Positions 40,728 through 51,794 are shown, counted from the stretch's first letter. The stretch: 64,000 nucleotides of DNA from Protonemura montana (GCA_947568835.1 OX387605.1:25079784-25143783); one strand, 5' to 3'. The notes: generated by a model not told the origin, from the sequence alone. Program-made: numbers and translations.

Positions 40728-41907
40728 TTATGCCTCTGCCCTCTGGGACAGACGCTGAAGACGCTCTTGTTCAGTGGCGTCACTCAAGCGGAGACGCTCT
40801 GCCTCTGCCCTCTGGGACAGACGGTGGAGACGCTCTTGTTCAGTGGCGTCACTCAAGCGGAGACGCTCTGCCTCTGCCCTCTGGGACAGACGCTGAAGAC
40901 GCTCTTGTTCAGTGGCGTCACTCAAGCGGAGACGCTCTGCCTCTGCCCTCTGGGACAGACGGTGGAGACGCTCTTGTTCAGTGGCGTCACTCAAGCGGAG
41001 ACGCTCTGCCTCTGCCCTCTGGGACAGACGGTGGAGACGCTCTTGTTCAGTGGCGTCACTCAAGCGGAGACGCTCTGCCTCTGCCCTCTGGGACAGACGG
41101 TGGAGACGCTGTTCTTCACTGAGTTTCGCCAAACGCAGTCGCTCAGACTCGGCCTTTTCAGCTCGAAGCTGGATGCGCTCTTCTTCGTTTGCTTCACTCA
41201 AGCGGCGACGCTTAGACTCGGCCACCTGGGCCAGACGCTTTGAGCGCTTGACCTCCGTCTCGGCCTCTCTGCGCTGGCCAGCGATAGAGACAACGGCAGT
41301 GGGGTCGGCCTGCTCGGGCAGCGCATCATATAATTATAATGTAAAAATTATAAATGTTTATAATTATAAAATGTGCTCATACAAATACTATGTACTAAAT
41401 ATGAAATCTTATTTAAATTGCAAACGCTTGCAATGCGTGGGGTATTTTCTTAACACTGAAACCGTTTCAAAAATTGATGCCCGCACTCGAACACCGATCT
41501 CCACATATCGCGGGTGTTGCTCTGAACCATTATAACCTGGATAGAGCAAAGGATCCAGCCAGCTGATCTAAAATAACCTGGATAGAGCATCTATAAAATA
41601 CCATAAAATATAAAATACCATAAATTACCATACAATACCATACAATACAATGTGCAAAGACACTCACCGGGACATCACCGAGAACTCCTGCCGCGACATA
41701 GCTATCGAGAAGAGCAGGAGGCTGTTCGTCGAGCGTCGGCGTCGGCGTCGGCTGGACAGCAGGCTGCTCCTGGCCAGCGCGATCAGCTGCACGCTTTAGT
41801 CGTGCTCTTTCTGCTTCTGTCCTTCTCTTTGCTGCAATACTTTCAGCACTTAAGTTTGCATTTTTCGCACCTTTTTGACGCGTCAGGTTCTGACGCTTTT
41901 TAGGCAT
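40728..41907 (-). CDS. STPR-like 23-residue repeat protein, Helitron unit 3
   Basis: Complement(join(40728-41309, 41668-41907)), 273 aa. The donor is CCG before GTGAGT (41667) and the acceptor is CGAGCAG (intron end 41310), both phase 0. A 3' splice site (TTTTCATAG) abuts the ATG at 41907, so a 5'UTR exon probably lies above it, ending at about 42056 before GTAAGT. The protein starts MPKKRQNLTRQKGAKNANLS and has basic/coiled regions rich in Glu-Arg. It ends with five full 23-residue units (core RAEAERLRLSDATEQERL) and a partial sixth. Period and charge pattern match STPR ('score and three amino-acid') repeats, known as a DNA-binding module in silkworm FMBP-1 and seen near the N-terminus of some Helitron proteins (recalled, not searched). 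No Rep or helicase motif is present. The intron contains a tRNA-SINE fragment and one 41-bp minisatellite unit. Confidence 0.6.
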
Positions 41908-42248
41908 CTATGAAAAGAAAGCGAGGGTTAAATAATACCCTGCCTACCAACGTCAAACATAAATTATTGATATCAGATAACCTTTGTTATTTATCCACTG
42001 AGTATTCGTTTATATATATTAAATATGTACTATGTATAGTAGTTTCGGTACTTACATTATTGGCGTATTCACCTTTTCACTGCTAATTTATTCAATTTCT
42101 GAATTTTTTAACGATTACAAATGCAATTTGTAAATATGTCAAATGAAAAACAATAATTTTCAACAATTCTCCTATCGCTGCTATCAAGATTGTATAAAGA
42201 TTTCAAGATTACAAATCAGTTATTCGGTTCTGCTAACTTCTGCTCTGT
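41908..42248. promoter_or_regulatory. Bidirectional promoter region of the divergent gene pair, unit 3
   Basis: This is the gap between the two divergent first coding exons. Part of it is a probable 5'UTR intron of the STPR-like gene (41908-42055). The remaining ~190 bp must hold both transcription starts. A TATATATATTAAATATG stretch lies at about 42011-42027. No other motif was assigned. Confidence 0.4.
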
Positions 42249-42632
42249 ATGTTTTTTGACCCTGAAGTTGACGAAACGTGTAGGCTTTCTGAAATTTATT
42301 CTCGATTTGAAAATTTAGGATGCTTATGCAAGTGTGTCATTTGTTCCACATTCATTCGAAGAAATTATTTTCGAAGGTAAGCACGAAGTGATTTGTTTAA
42401 CCAAAATATACTATAATATACTAAATTATCATTATCTTCTTATTAATATTGTTATTGTATAAACTCTATTAGTAACAAATTAAGTTGAAAAATGTATTTT
42501 TTCATTTCCAGCATGGCACAGAAAAGAATTAGTGTTTTTAAAAGGCTAGGAGCACGTGCATTTGCAATGCCGCCTCCGTCGCCTCCGCCTCCGTCGCCTC
42601 CGCCTCCGTCGCCTCCGCCTCCGTCGCCTCCT

Positions 42633-42677
<45 letters not shown>

Positions 42678-43213
42678 ACGATGGTGATTGAGGATATTTT
42701 AAAAAAAAATAAAAAACGCCGGCGGCACCGGAGGCGCCGGAAAGGTAACTACATTACATTTTAATATAGTACATAATTATATTATATATGCAAAAATAAA
42801 AATAAATATGTCGCAAAAGCCAGTAGGTACGGATAACTTAGCACTTCCTGAACTCCAAGTTCATTATTATTATATTATTATTATTACACATTATTATTAG
42901 TGAAATAAGAAAGCCTTGATTGGTGTTTATTGTTTCAGAGATGAAGACATTAAAAAAAAAAAAGACGCCACCACCACCATCCCGCCCAACCCCACCCACC
43001 AACATCCCCCCAACCGCCACAGGAGCTCCTACGACCTTAGAGTAAGTACTGAAGATCTTCAACAGACACCGTAAACGAAAGCCTGTAATTTCTTGTATAG
43101 TATTAATTTTATTACGTTTCCAAATTGATATAAGAAAAATATTTTTTCGTTGCAGCATCACGTGGACACCTCCTCCATATTTTAATGGTAATTTTGTATT
43201 GTATCAAATGTAA
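42249..43213 (+). CDS. Cys-cluster/polyproline/Arg-rich protein, four exons, Helitron unit 3
   Basis: Exons are 42249-42376, 42512-42744, 42939-43041 and 43156-43213; 173 aa. All borders are GT-AG and the phases close perfectly (2,1,2). An in-frame TAA lies upstream of the ATG at 42249. Exon 1 encodes a cysteine cluster, C11 and C25-x-C-x-C-x2-C32 (GCLCKCVICS). Exon 2 encodes MAQKRISVFKRLGARAF, a run of PPPPS units and polyproline, then a basic block KKNKKRRRHRRRRK. Exon 3 adds KKKKTPPPPSRP and a Pro/Thr-rich segment. Exon 4 ends ITWTPPPYFNGNFVLYQM. An AATAAA overlaps the stop (43213-43218). I do not recognise the family; the cysteines might bind metal and the Arg/Lys blocks nucleic acid (inference). 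It is divergently transcribed from the STPR-like gene. Confidence 0.6.
42570..42676. repeat. (CCG/CCT)n trinucleotide repeat coding for polyproline
   Basis: CCGCCTCCGTCG units are followed by a pure CCG run in exon 2 of the proline-rich gene. The equivalent tract in the next unit (45668-45780) is two codons longer. Confidence 0.9.
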
Positions 43214-43341
43214 ATAAAAAAAACAAATCTAAATTGGTATTTCTAATGTGTATTATGTGTATTATATGTATTACTAGCAGAACCCGATGCCTAACGGCAC
43301 CTTAAGATTTTGAGGGAGTGGGCATTTTGGTTTAAATGTAA

Positions 43342-43856
43342 TACAATACATAAGCATACAATACCATACAATACCATACAGTACCATACAGTACCATACA
43401 GTACCATACATTACCGTACAATACCATGCAATACCATACAATACCATACAATACCATACAGTACCATACAGTACCATACATTACCGTACAATACCATACA
43501 ATACCATACAATAACAAACAATACTAAAAAGTGCCATACAATACCTTATTATACCATACATTACCAAACATTACCATACAGCACCATAAAGTATCATACA
43601 GTACAATACAGTACAATACAGTACCATACAGTACAACACAATACCATACAATACCCTACAATACAAAACAATAACAAACAATACTAAAAAGTGCCATACA
43701 ATACCTTATTATACCATACATTACCAAACATTACCATACAGCACCATAAAGTATCATACAGTACAATACAGTACAATACAGTACCATACAGTACAACACA
43801 ATACCATACAATACCATACAAAACCATACTGAAAAATACCATACTAAACACTGAAA
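43342..43856. repeat. Decamer satellite (CCATACAATA/CCATACAGTA)n, unit 2
   Basis: Same organisation as 40185-40680, with one additional decamer near the start. It sits at the same position relative to the Helitron end and the STPR-like gene. Confidence 0.9.
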
Positions 43857-43894
43857 AAGTGTTTTCATACTTTTATTGAGATGTTAATTACAAA

Positions 43895-45005
43895 TTATGC
43901 CTCTGCCCTCTGGGACAGACGCTGAAGACGCTCTTGTTCAGTGGCGTCACTCAAGCGGAGACGCTCTGCCTCTGCCCTCTGGGACAGACGGTGGAGACGC
44001 TCTTGTTCAGTGGCGTCACTCAAGCGGAGACGCTCTGCCTCTGCCCTCTGGGACAGACGCTGAAGACGCTCTTGTTCAGTGGCGTCACTCAAGCGGAGAC
44101 GCTCTGCCTCTGCCCTCTGGGACAGACGGTGGAGACGCTCTTGTTCAGTGGCGTCACTCAAGCGGAGACGCTCTGCCTCTGCCCTCTGGGACAGACGGTG
44201 GAGACGCTGTTCTTCACTGAGTTTCGCCAAACGCAGTCGCTCAGACTCGGCCTTTTCAGCTCGAAGCTGGATGCGCTCTTCTTCGTTTGCTTCACTCAAG
44301 CGGCGACGCTTAGACTCGGCCACCTGGGCCAGACGCTTTGAGCGCTTGACCTCCGTCTCGGCCTCTCTGCGCTGGCCAGCGATAGAGACAACGGCAGTGG
44401 GGTCGGCCTGCTCGGGCAGCGCATCATATAATTATAATGTAAAAATTATAAATGTTTATAATTATAAAATGTGCTCATACAAATACTATGTACTAAATAT
44501 GAAATCTTATTTAAATTGCAAACGCTTGCAATGCGTGGGGTATTTTCTTAACACTGAAACCGTTTCAAAAATTGATGCCCGCACTCGAACACCGATCTCC
44601 ACATATCGCGGGTGTTGCTCTGAACCATTATAACCTGGATAGAGCAAAGGATCCAGCCAGCTGATCTAAAATAACCTGGATAGAGCATCTATAAAATACC
44701 ATAAAATATAAAATACCATAAATTACCATACAATACCATACAATACAATGTGCAAAGACACTCACCGGGACATCACCGAGAACTCCTGCCGCGACATAGC
44801 TATCGAGAAGAGCAGGAGGCTGTTCGTCGAGCGTCGGCGTCGGCGTCGGCTGGACAGCAGGCTGCTCCTGGCCAGCGCGATCAGCTGCACGCTTTAGTCG
44901 TGCTCTTTCTGCTTCTGTCCTTCTCTTTGCTGCAATACTTTCAGCACTTAAGTTTGCATTTTTCGCACCTTTTTGACGCGTCAGGTTCTGACGCTTTTTA
45001 GGCAT
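43895..45005 (-). CDS. STPR-like 23-residue repeat protein, Helitron unit 2
   Basis: Complement(join(43895-44407, 44766-45005)), 250 aa. Splice sites and sequence are as in the copy at 40728-41907, but with four full 23-residue repeats plus a partial fifth: one 69-bp unit fewer, frame kept. The repeat units are almost identical at the DNA level, which indicates recent homogenisation. Its N-terminal exon is unchanged between the two copies. No catalytic domain is visible. Confidence 0.6.
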
Positions 45006-45346
45006 CTATGAAAAGAAAGCGAGGGTTAAATAATACCCTGCCTACCAACGTCAAACATAAATTATTGATATCAGATAACCTTTGTTATTTATCCACTGAG
45101 TATTCGTTTATATATATTAAATATGTACTATGTATAGTAGTTTCGGTACTTACATTATTGGCGTATTCACCTTTTCACTGCTAATTTATTCAATTTCTGA
45201 ATTTTTTAACGATTACAAATGCAATTTGTAAATATGTCAAATGAAAAACAATAATTTTCAACAATTCTCCTATCGCTGCTATCAAGATTGTATAAAGATT
45301 TCAAGATTACAAATCAGTTATTCGGTTCTGCTAACTTCTGCTCTGT
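45006..45346. promoter_or_regulatory. Bidirectional promoter region, unit 2
   Basis: Same as 41908-42248 at an offset of 3098 bp, with no differences noticed. It includes the probable 5'UTR intron of the STPR-like gene and the shared start region. Confidence 0.4.
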
Positions 45347-45730
45347 ATGTTTTTTGACCCTGAAGTTGACGAAACGTGTAGGCTTTCTGAAATTTATTCT
45401 CGATTTGAAAATTTAGGATGCTTATGCAAGTGTGTCATTTGTTCCACATTCATTCGAAGAAATTATTTTCGAAGGTAAGCACGAAGTGATTTGTTTAACC
45501 AAAATATACTATAATATACTAAATTATCATTATCTTCTTATTAATATTGTTATTGTATAAACTCTATTAGTAACAAATTAAGTTGAAAAATGTATTTTTT
45601 CATTTCCAGCATGGCACAGAAAAGAATTAGTGTTTTTAAAAGGCTAGGAGCACGTGCATTTGCAATGCCGCCTCCGTCGCCTCCGCCTCCGTCGCCTCCG
45701 CCTCCGTCGCCTCCGCCTCCGTCGCCTCCT

Positions 45731-45781
<51 letters not shown>

Positions 45782-46317
45782 ACGATGGTGATTGAGGATA
45801 TTTTAAAAAAAAATAAAAAACGCCGGCGGCACCGGAGGCGCCGGAAAGGTAACTACATTACATTTTAATATAGTACATAATTATATTATATATGCAAAAA
45901 TAAAAATAAATATGTCGCAAAAGCCAGTAGGTACGGATAACTTAGCACTTCCTGAACTCCAAGTTCATTATTATTATATTATTATTATTACACATTATTA
46001 TTAGTGAAATAAGAAAGCCTTGATTGGTGTTTATTGTTTCAGAGATGAAGACATTAAAAAAAAAAAAGACGCCACCACCACCATCCCGCCCAACCCCACC
46101 CACCAACATCCCCCCAACCGCCACAGGAGCTCCTACGACCTTAGAGTAAGTACTGAAGATCTTCAACAGACACCGTAAACGAAAGCCTGTAATTTCTTGT
46201 ATAGTATTAATTTTATTACGTTTCCAAATTGATATAAGAAAAATATTTTTTCGTTGCAGCATCACGTGGACACCTCCTCCATATTTTAATGGTAATTTTG
46301 TATTGTATCAAATGTAA
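45347..46317 (+). CDS. Cys-cluster/polyproline/Arg-rich protein, four exons, Helitron unit 2
   Basis: Exons are 45347-45474, 45610-45848, 46043-46145 and 46260-46317; 175 aa. Architecture, splice signals and phases match the copy at 42249-43213. The only length change is two extra proline codons in exon 2. Two intact copies in tandem with identical splice sites support a real gene, although both may simply reflect a very recent duplication. Confidence 0.6.
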
Positions 46318-46377
46318 ATAAAAAAAACAAATCTAAATTGGTATTTCTAATGTGTATTATGTGTATTATATGTATTA

Positions 46378-48331
46378 TTATTATTATTATGCATTATGTG
46401 TAATTTCGTATTTGAACAATTTCTCAGTAATTAGGCATTACATCGGCAAGATGTTTATAGCTTTATGACCGTAGCAATACCTAGTTCATTTGATGCCATT
46501 TGAAGTACATTTTTTGTTAAAAAGTACAAAAAAATTGTAAAAAACAGATATTTCGATGTATTTTTTCAAGAATTATTGCTATTGTGACCCGCAAAAAGCG
46601 GTATTATTGGATTTTAACACATAGACCGCTATTATTTTTTGCTTAATTTTGAGTAAAAATGAAATAAAATTAAATGAAATAAGAAATGTTTTGAAGTAAA
46701 CCACTTCAAAAGAGGCAAACTATCCGTCAACCTTACCTACCTAGTTTAGCTTTGATCTGTCACTCACAGTATAGTTTGTATAAAAATCTAAATTGGTATT
46801 TCTAATGTGTATTATGTGTATTAAATGTATTATTATGTATTATGTGTAATTTCGTATTTGAAAAATTAATAATGTGACAGTTTAAATAAAATGAAATGTA
46901 GCACGAAAATCCCATCGAATCCTCGTAAAAATTGTCAAACAACTGTCACATTTTTTTGCAATCTGTCACTCAAAATCAAGATGTGTCGGAATAATCTCTA
47001 GAAAACGTATTTAGTATCGTTTGGTTGTTAAGAAACCCGTATTCCATGCTTACGTTGCAAGCAATGGAAAGTTAACTCACAGGTAGTTTACATAAAAGTC
47101 AGGAATATAATTTTCGTTTGAAATTGTTGGCGGAATTTTTGGTGATTCGCAATATTGTCGCAAATATCAATGATCGCTTGGAATTAACTGCGGGATCTTC
47201 TCTAGGCTGGAGATGGAGAAAAATCGTCGTATTTTGACCATTTTTTCGCCTTTCAAGCATTAAATCGGTAGTTTCTTAGTACCTATGTGACCGTAAAGAC
47301 AACGTGCTCATGCTGACGATACTTTAAGCTCGTTTTTGTAGAAAATAATTCCGAAAAATTATGAAAATCCAATAGGAGTGTAAAAGATTGTTTAACATTC
47401 CTATCCTTTTTGACGTGTAAATAACCTCCATGTACTGCCGTCAAGATAAATTCAAGAAATCGTTCACCTTTCAGTGTTAAAAAAAACCAAACAAATGATT
47501 ACATCTGTTACCCTTTCGACAAAATTATTTCTATTTTACGTAACCGATAGCGAATAAAAGTGTTTGCACTCAGTTTCTTCAATAACTTAAATAGGCATGC
47601 ATGCCAAGTATTATTAAATTACTGCGGGTCAGTAAGAGGCAAGTTTTGCATCAATTAAAAATGTAGATAAAAGAATTGGCTCTTTCATCTTGCTAGCCAA
47701 GACACCAACAATATTTCAGTTCTGTCATTTATTTCCCTTCAGTTCCAGAGATTTTGAAAAGAATTTGACATTGACGTTGACATTGACATTGACATTGACG
47801 TTTGAATATCCTGAATGCACTGCCGCAAAGATAAGTTTAAGAATTCGTTCACCCTGCAGTGGTCAAAAAACCAAACAAATGAATGAATCTGTCAAACTTT
47901 TTGCAAAATTATTTCCATTTCACGTAAAAGGAACGTAAATAACAGCCTTTGGGCTCAATTTCTTCAATAACTTTCATAGACATGCATGAAGAGTATTACC
48001 GAGCTGCTGCGGGTGAGTAAAAGGCAAGTTTTGAATCAAATAAAAATCGAGCTGTGAGACATGGCTCCAATTTTCCTAGGCAGGAAATTTCAAACATAAT
48101 TATCAATATTTCACCAAAAAAACGCTTTCAAATCACCCTCAAAGTGTCACAATAGTGTGAAGATTTTAATTTTGAACAATTATAACCCAATTCCACACGT
48201 TTTTTACCAAATTTCGCAATTTAAATCAACATGTACAGAAAAATGTTACCCCAGCTGGTCAGCTGGTCAGCTGGTCAGATACAAACTAAAAAGTTGAACA
48301 TCGCAAATTTAAAGCTTTTATATAAGGTTAA
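46378..48331. repeat. AT-rich leader module of unit 2, duplicated in unit 1
   Basis: The right ~640 bp (47690-48331) align closely with 51125-51726. Shared parts are the TTGACATTGACGTTGACATTG hexamer tract, GACATGGCTCCAATTTTCC and the (CTGGTCAG)3 octamer before CGCAAATTTAAAGCTTTTAT. The left part is more diverged and has an internal repeat (TCTAAATTGGTATTTCTAATG at about 46332 and 46786). No supported gene. Confidence 0.7.
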
Positions 48332-51300
48332 CTAGCAGAACCCGATGCCTAACGGCACCTTAAGATTTTGAGGGAGTGGGCATTTTGATTTATATTTTAC
48401 TTGACTTGAAGCATATTTTAAAAAGTTTTCGAAACTTGTCAGATGCCGTTCCAAAAGTTTTAAATAGGGCCACAACCAAAAGTGCCAAACAACACCTAAC
48501 AATATTGTTAAATACCATACAATTCCATAAAATACCATAGAATACCATAGAATACCATAGAACACCATAGAATACCTAACAATACCATAGAATACCATAG
48601 AACTCCATACAATACCATAGAATACCATAGAATACCATAGAACTCCATAGAATACCATAGAATACCATATAACTCAATAGAATTTCATAGAATATCATAG
48701 AACTCCAAAGAATACCATAGAATACCAAACAATATCATAGAATACCAAAGAACTCCATAGAATACCATAGAATACCATAGAATACCATAGAATACCATAG
48801 AATACCAAATAATATCATCGACTACCATAGAACTCCATAGAATACCAAAGAATACCAAACAAAATCATAGAATACCAAAGAACTCCAAAGAATACCATAG
48901 AATACCATAGAATACCATAGAACTCCATAGAATACCATAAAATATCATAGAACACAAAAAAAATATCATAGAATACCCTAGAACTCACTAGAATATCATA
49001 AAATACCGAACAATGTCATAGAATACCATAGAATACCATAGAATACCATATAATATCATAGAATACCAAAAAATATAATAGAGTACCATAGAACTCCATA
49101 GAATACCATAGAATACCATAGAATACCAAACAATATCATAGAATACCATAGATCACCAAACAATACCATAGAATACCATAAAATACCAAACAATATCATA
49201 GAATACCATAGAACTCAATAGAATATCATAAAATACCAAACAATGCCATAGAATACCATAGAATACCATACAATACCATACAATACCATACAATATCATA
49301 GAATACCAAAAAATATAATAGAGTACCATAGAACTCCATAGAATACCATAGTACACGATAGAATGCCATAGAATACCATAGAATACCAAACAATATCATA
49401 GAATACCATAGAATACCATAGAATACCAAACAATATCATAGAATACCATAGAATACCATAGAATACCATAGAATACCATAAAATATCATAGAATACAAAA
49501 AATACAATAGAGTACCAAGGAACTCCATAGAATACCATAGAATACCATAGAATACCATAGAACTTAATAGAATATCATAGAATACCATACAATATCATAG
49601 AATACAAAAAAATATCAAAGAATACCATAGAACTCAATAGAATATCATAAAATACCAAACAATGTCATAGAATACCATAGAATACCATACAATACCATAG
49701 AATACCATAGAATATCAAACAATATCATAGAATACCATAGAATACCATAGAATACAATAGAACTCCATAGAATACCATAGAATACCATAGAATACCATAG
49801 AATACCATACAATATCATAGAATACCAAAAAATATCATAGAATACCATAGAACTCCATAGAATACCATAGAATACCATGGAACTCCATAGAATACCATAG
49901 AATACCATACAATATCATAGAATACCAAACAATATCATAGAATACCATAGAACTCCATAGAATACCATAGAATACCATAGAATACCATAGAATACCATAG
50001 AATACCATAAAATACCATAGAATACCAAACTATATCATAGAATACCATAGAACACCATAGAATACCAAACAATACCATAAAATACCATAAAATACCATAG
50101 AATACCAAACTATATCATAGAATACCAAACAATATCATAGAATACCAAACAATACCATAGAATACCATATAACTCTAAATAATACCATATAATACCATAC
50201 AAAATCATAAAATACCAAACAATATCATAGAATACCATAGAACTCCATAGAATACCATAGAATACCTTGGAATACCATAGTTTACCATAGAATACCATAG
50301 AATACTATAGAATACCATAGAATACCATAGAATACCATAGAATATCATAGAATACCATAGAATACCATAGAATACCATAGAATAACATAGACTACCATGT
50401 AACACCATAAAGTACTATATACAATATTAAACACTTCCATAGAAAACCGTATTAAACTTAGATTGCTTATTTGGATTAGATTTGATAAAACTGCACTCTG
50501 TCATTAATGACGTTTTGAATTTAAATACCTGTTGAATAATCACGGCATCCTCGAAAATAAAATAAGTATCCACGGCGTCCTGATTCGATGAAAGATATCT
50601 GTCAAATGTTTATCTTTGATCTGTCAATGTCACTTTAAATCTAGTTTTGGCAAAATTATCAATAAAAAACTAATCAAGTGTGTTTTGTTTGTTTAAAAAC
50701 CCTATTTAATGTGTAAAAGACCTGCAAAGAAAGTTAGGATTGTTATTGATTTACATATTTGTCACAAATATCATTGATGGCTTGGAATCAACTGTGTGAT
50801 CTTGTCTAGGCTGGGGATGGAGAAAAATCGTCGTATTTTAAGAAATTTCTTGTCTTTCGTATACTATTTACAATAAATATCTTTAAATATGTTTACAAAA
50901 GATTCCAATAGTTGTGTTAATAGATTGTTTAACTTTCCAAACCTTTTTGACGTGTAAATAACCTCCACAAGAATGCCACGGGCTTGTCAAGTGGCTATTT
51001 TTCATCTTGCTAGCCAAGACACCAACAATATTTTTGATACTTTACTATAATAATGCTCTTTAAAATCACCGTGAAAAAGACGTAGTTGGATTAAATCCTG
51101 AATAAAGAACCAAAATAAGCCAATTTCACACGTTTTTCCTTCAGTTCTAGAGATTTTGAAAAGAATTTGACATTGACGTTGACATTGACATTGACGTTTG
51201 AATATCCTGAATGCACTGCCGCAAAGATAAGTTTAAGAATTCGTTCACCCTGCAGTGGTCAAAAAACCAAACAAATGAATGCATCTGTCAAACTTTTTGC

Positions 51301-51726
51301 AAAATTATTTCTATTTCACTTAAAACGAACGTAAATAACAGCGTTTGTGCTCAATTTCTTCAATAACTTTCATAGGCATGCATGAAGAGTATTACCAAAC
51401 TGCTGCAGGTCATTTAAAGGCAAGTTTTGAATGAAATAAAAATCGAACTGTGAGACATGGCTCCAATTTTCCTAGGCAGGAAATTTCAAACACAATTATC
51501 AATATTTCACCAAAAAAACGCTTTCAAATCACCCTCAAAGTGTCACAATAGGATAGAGATTTTAATTTTGAACAAATATAACCCAATTGCACACGTTTTT
51601 AACCAAATTTTGCAATTTAAAACGACATGTACAGAAAAATGTTACCCCAGCTGGTCAGCTGGTCAGCTGGTCAGATACAAACTAAAAAGTTGAACATCGC
51701 AATTTAAAGCTTTTATATAAGGTTAA
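48332..51726 (-). mobile_element. Helitron-like unit 1 (no gene pair, satellite-filled)
   Basis: The 3' terminus is CTAG at 48332-48335 with the same hairpin (48346-48357). The unit starts at 51726 with TTAACCTTATATAAAAGC, preceded by AAA. It contains the leader module and about 1.9 kb of decamer satellite, but neither gene. It looks like a deletion derivative of unit 2. Confidence 0.75.
48480..50430. repeat. Long decamer satellite (CCATAGAATA)n
   Basis: Close to 190 units of the 10-bp motif CCATAGAATA, with variants such as CCATAGAACT, CCAAACAATA and CATATAGAAT and some higher-order periodicity. It fills unit 1 at the place where units 2 and 3 have the CCATACAATA type plus the genes. Confidence 0.95.
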
Positions 51727-51794
51727 TTTACAAAGATCACATTTTTTTTTTTTTTTTTTTTTTTTGTTTTGTTTGTTTTGTTTTGTTTGTTTTG

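Larger units (their letters stand above)
40117..43273 (-). mobile_element. Helitron-like unit 3 (with gene pair)
   Basis: The minus-strand 3' terminus is the hairpin TGCCGTTAGGCA (40131-40142), a 10-nt spacer and CTAG (40117-40120), followed by host T. The unit begins at 43273 with TAATACATATAATACAC directly after the CTAG of unit 2. It holds a decamer satellite, the STPR-like gene and the proline-rich gene. It is nearly identical to 43274-46377, except for one 69-bp repeat, two CCG triplets and a few decamers. Confidence 0.8.
43274..48331 (-). mobile_element. Helitron-like unit 2 (longest, with gene pair)
   Basis: It ends on the minus strand with the same hairpin, spacer and CTAG (43274-43277), followed by T at 43273. 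It begins with TTAACCTTATATAAAAGC at 48331, directly after the CTAG of unit 1. It contains an AT-rich leader of about 1.9 kb (48331-46378), then the gene-pair module and satellite that are duplicated in unit 3. The leader resembles 51726 down to about 50600 of unit 1. Confidence 0.8.
40026..51794. mobile_element. 11.77-kb composite insertion with Helitron-like array
   Basis: Comparison with the empty site at 61861-61870 (ATTTG|AATTATTG) fixes the insertion limits to within the shared TTTG. The left edge is a (TTTG)n run, followed by about 70 bp of unrelated sequence up to the first Helitron end at 40117. The right edge is a T run plus TTTTG repeats (51747-51794). On the minus strand the (CAAA)n edge looks like the tail of a non-LTR element into which the Helitron array may have been placed (inference). 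Confidence 0.85.

Noticed and set aside
40730..41535. Plus-strand ORFs of 130-207 codons opposite the STPR-like gene
   Set aside because: They are shadows of the 69-bp repeat in other frames. The minus strand has the splice sites, an ATG next to an acceptor and the 23-residue pattern.
46378..48331. Canonical Helitron 5' end starting with TC
   Set aside because: I looked for an A|TC start upstream of each unit and found none. The apparent starts are TTAACC and TAATAC, so the 5' end remains unresolved.
48332..50408. Many minus-strand ORFs rich in Tyr-Gly-Ile-Leu-Trp
   Set aside because: Translations of the decamer satellite.
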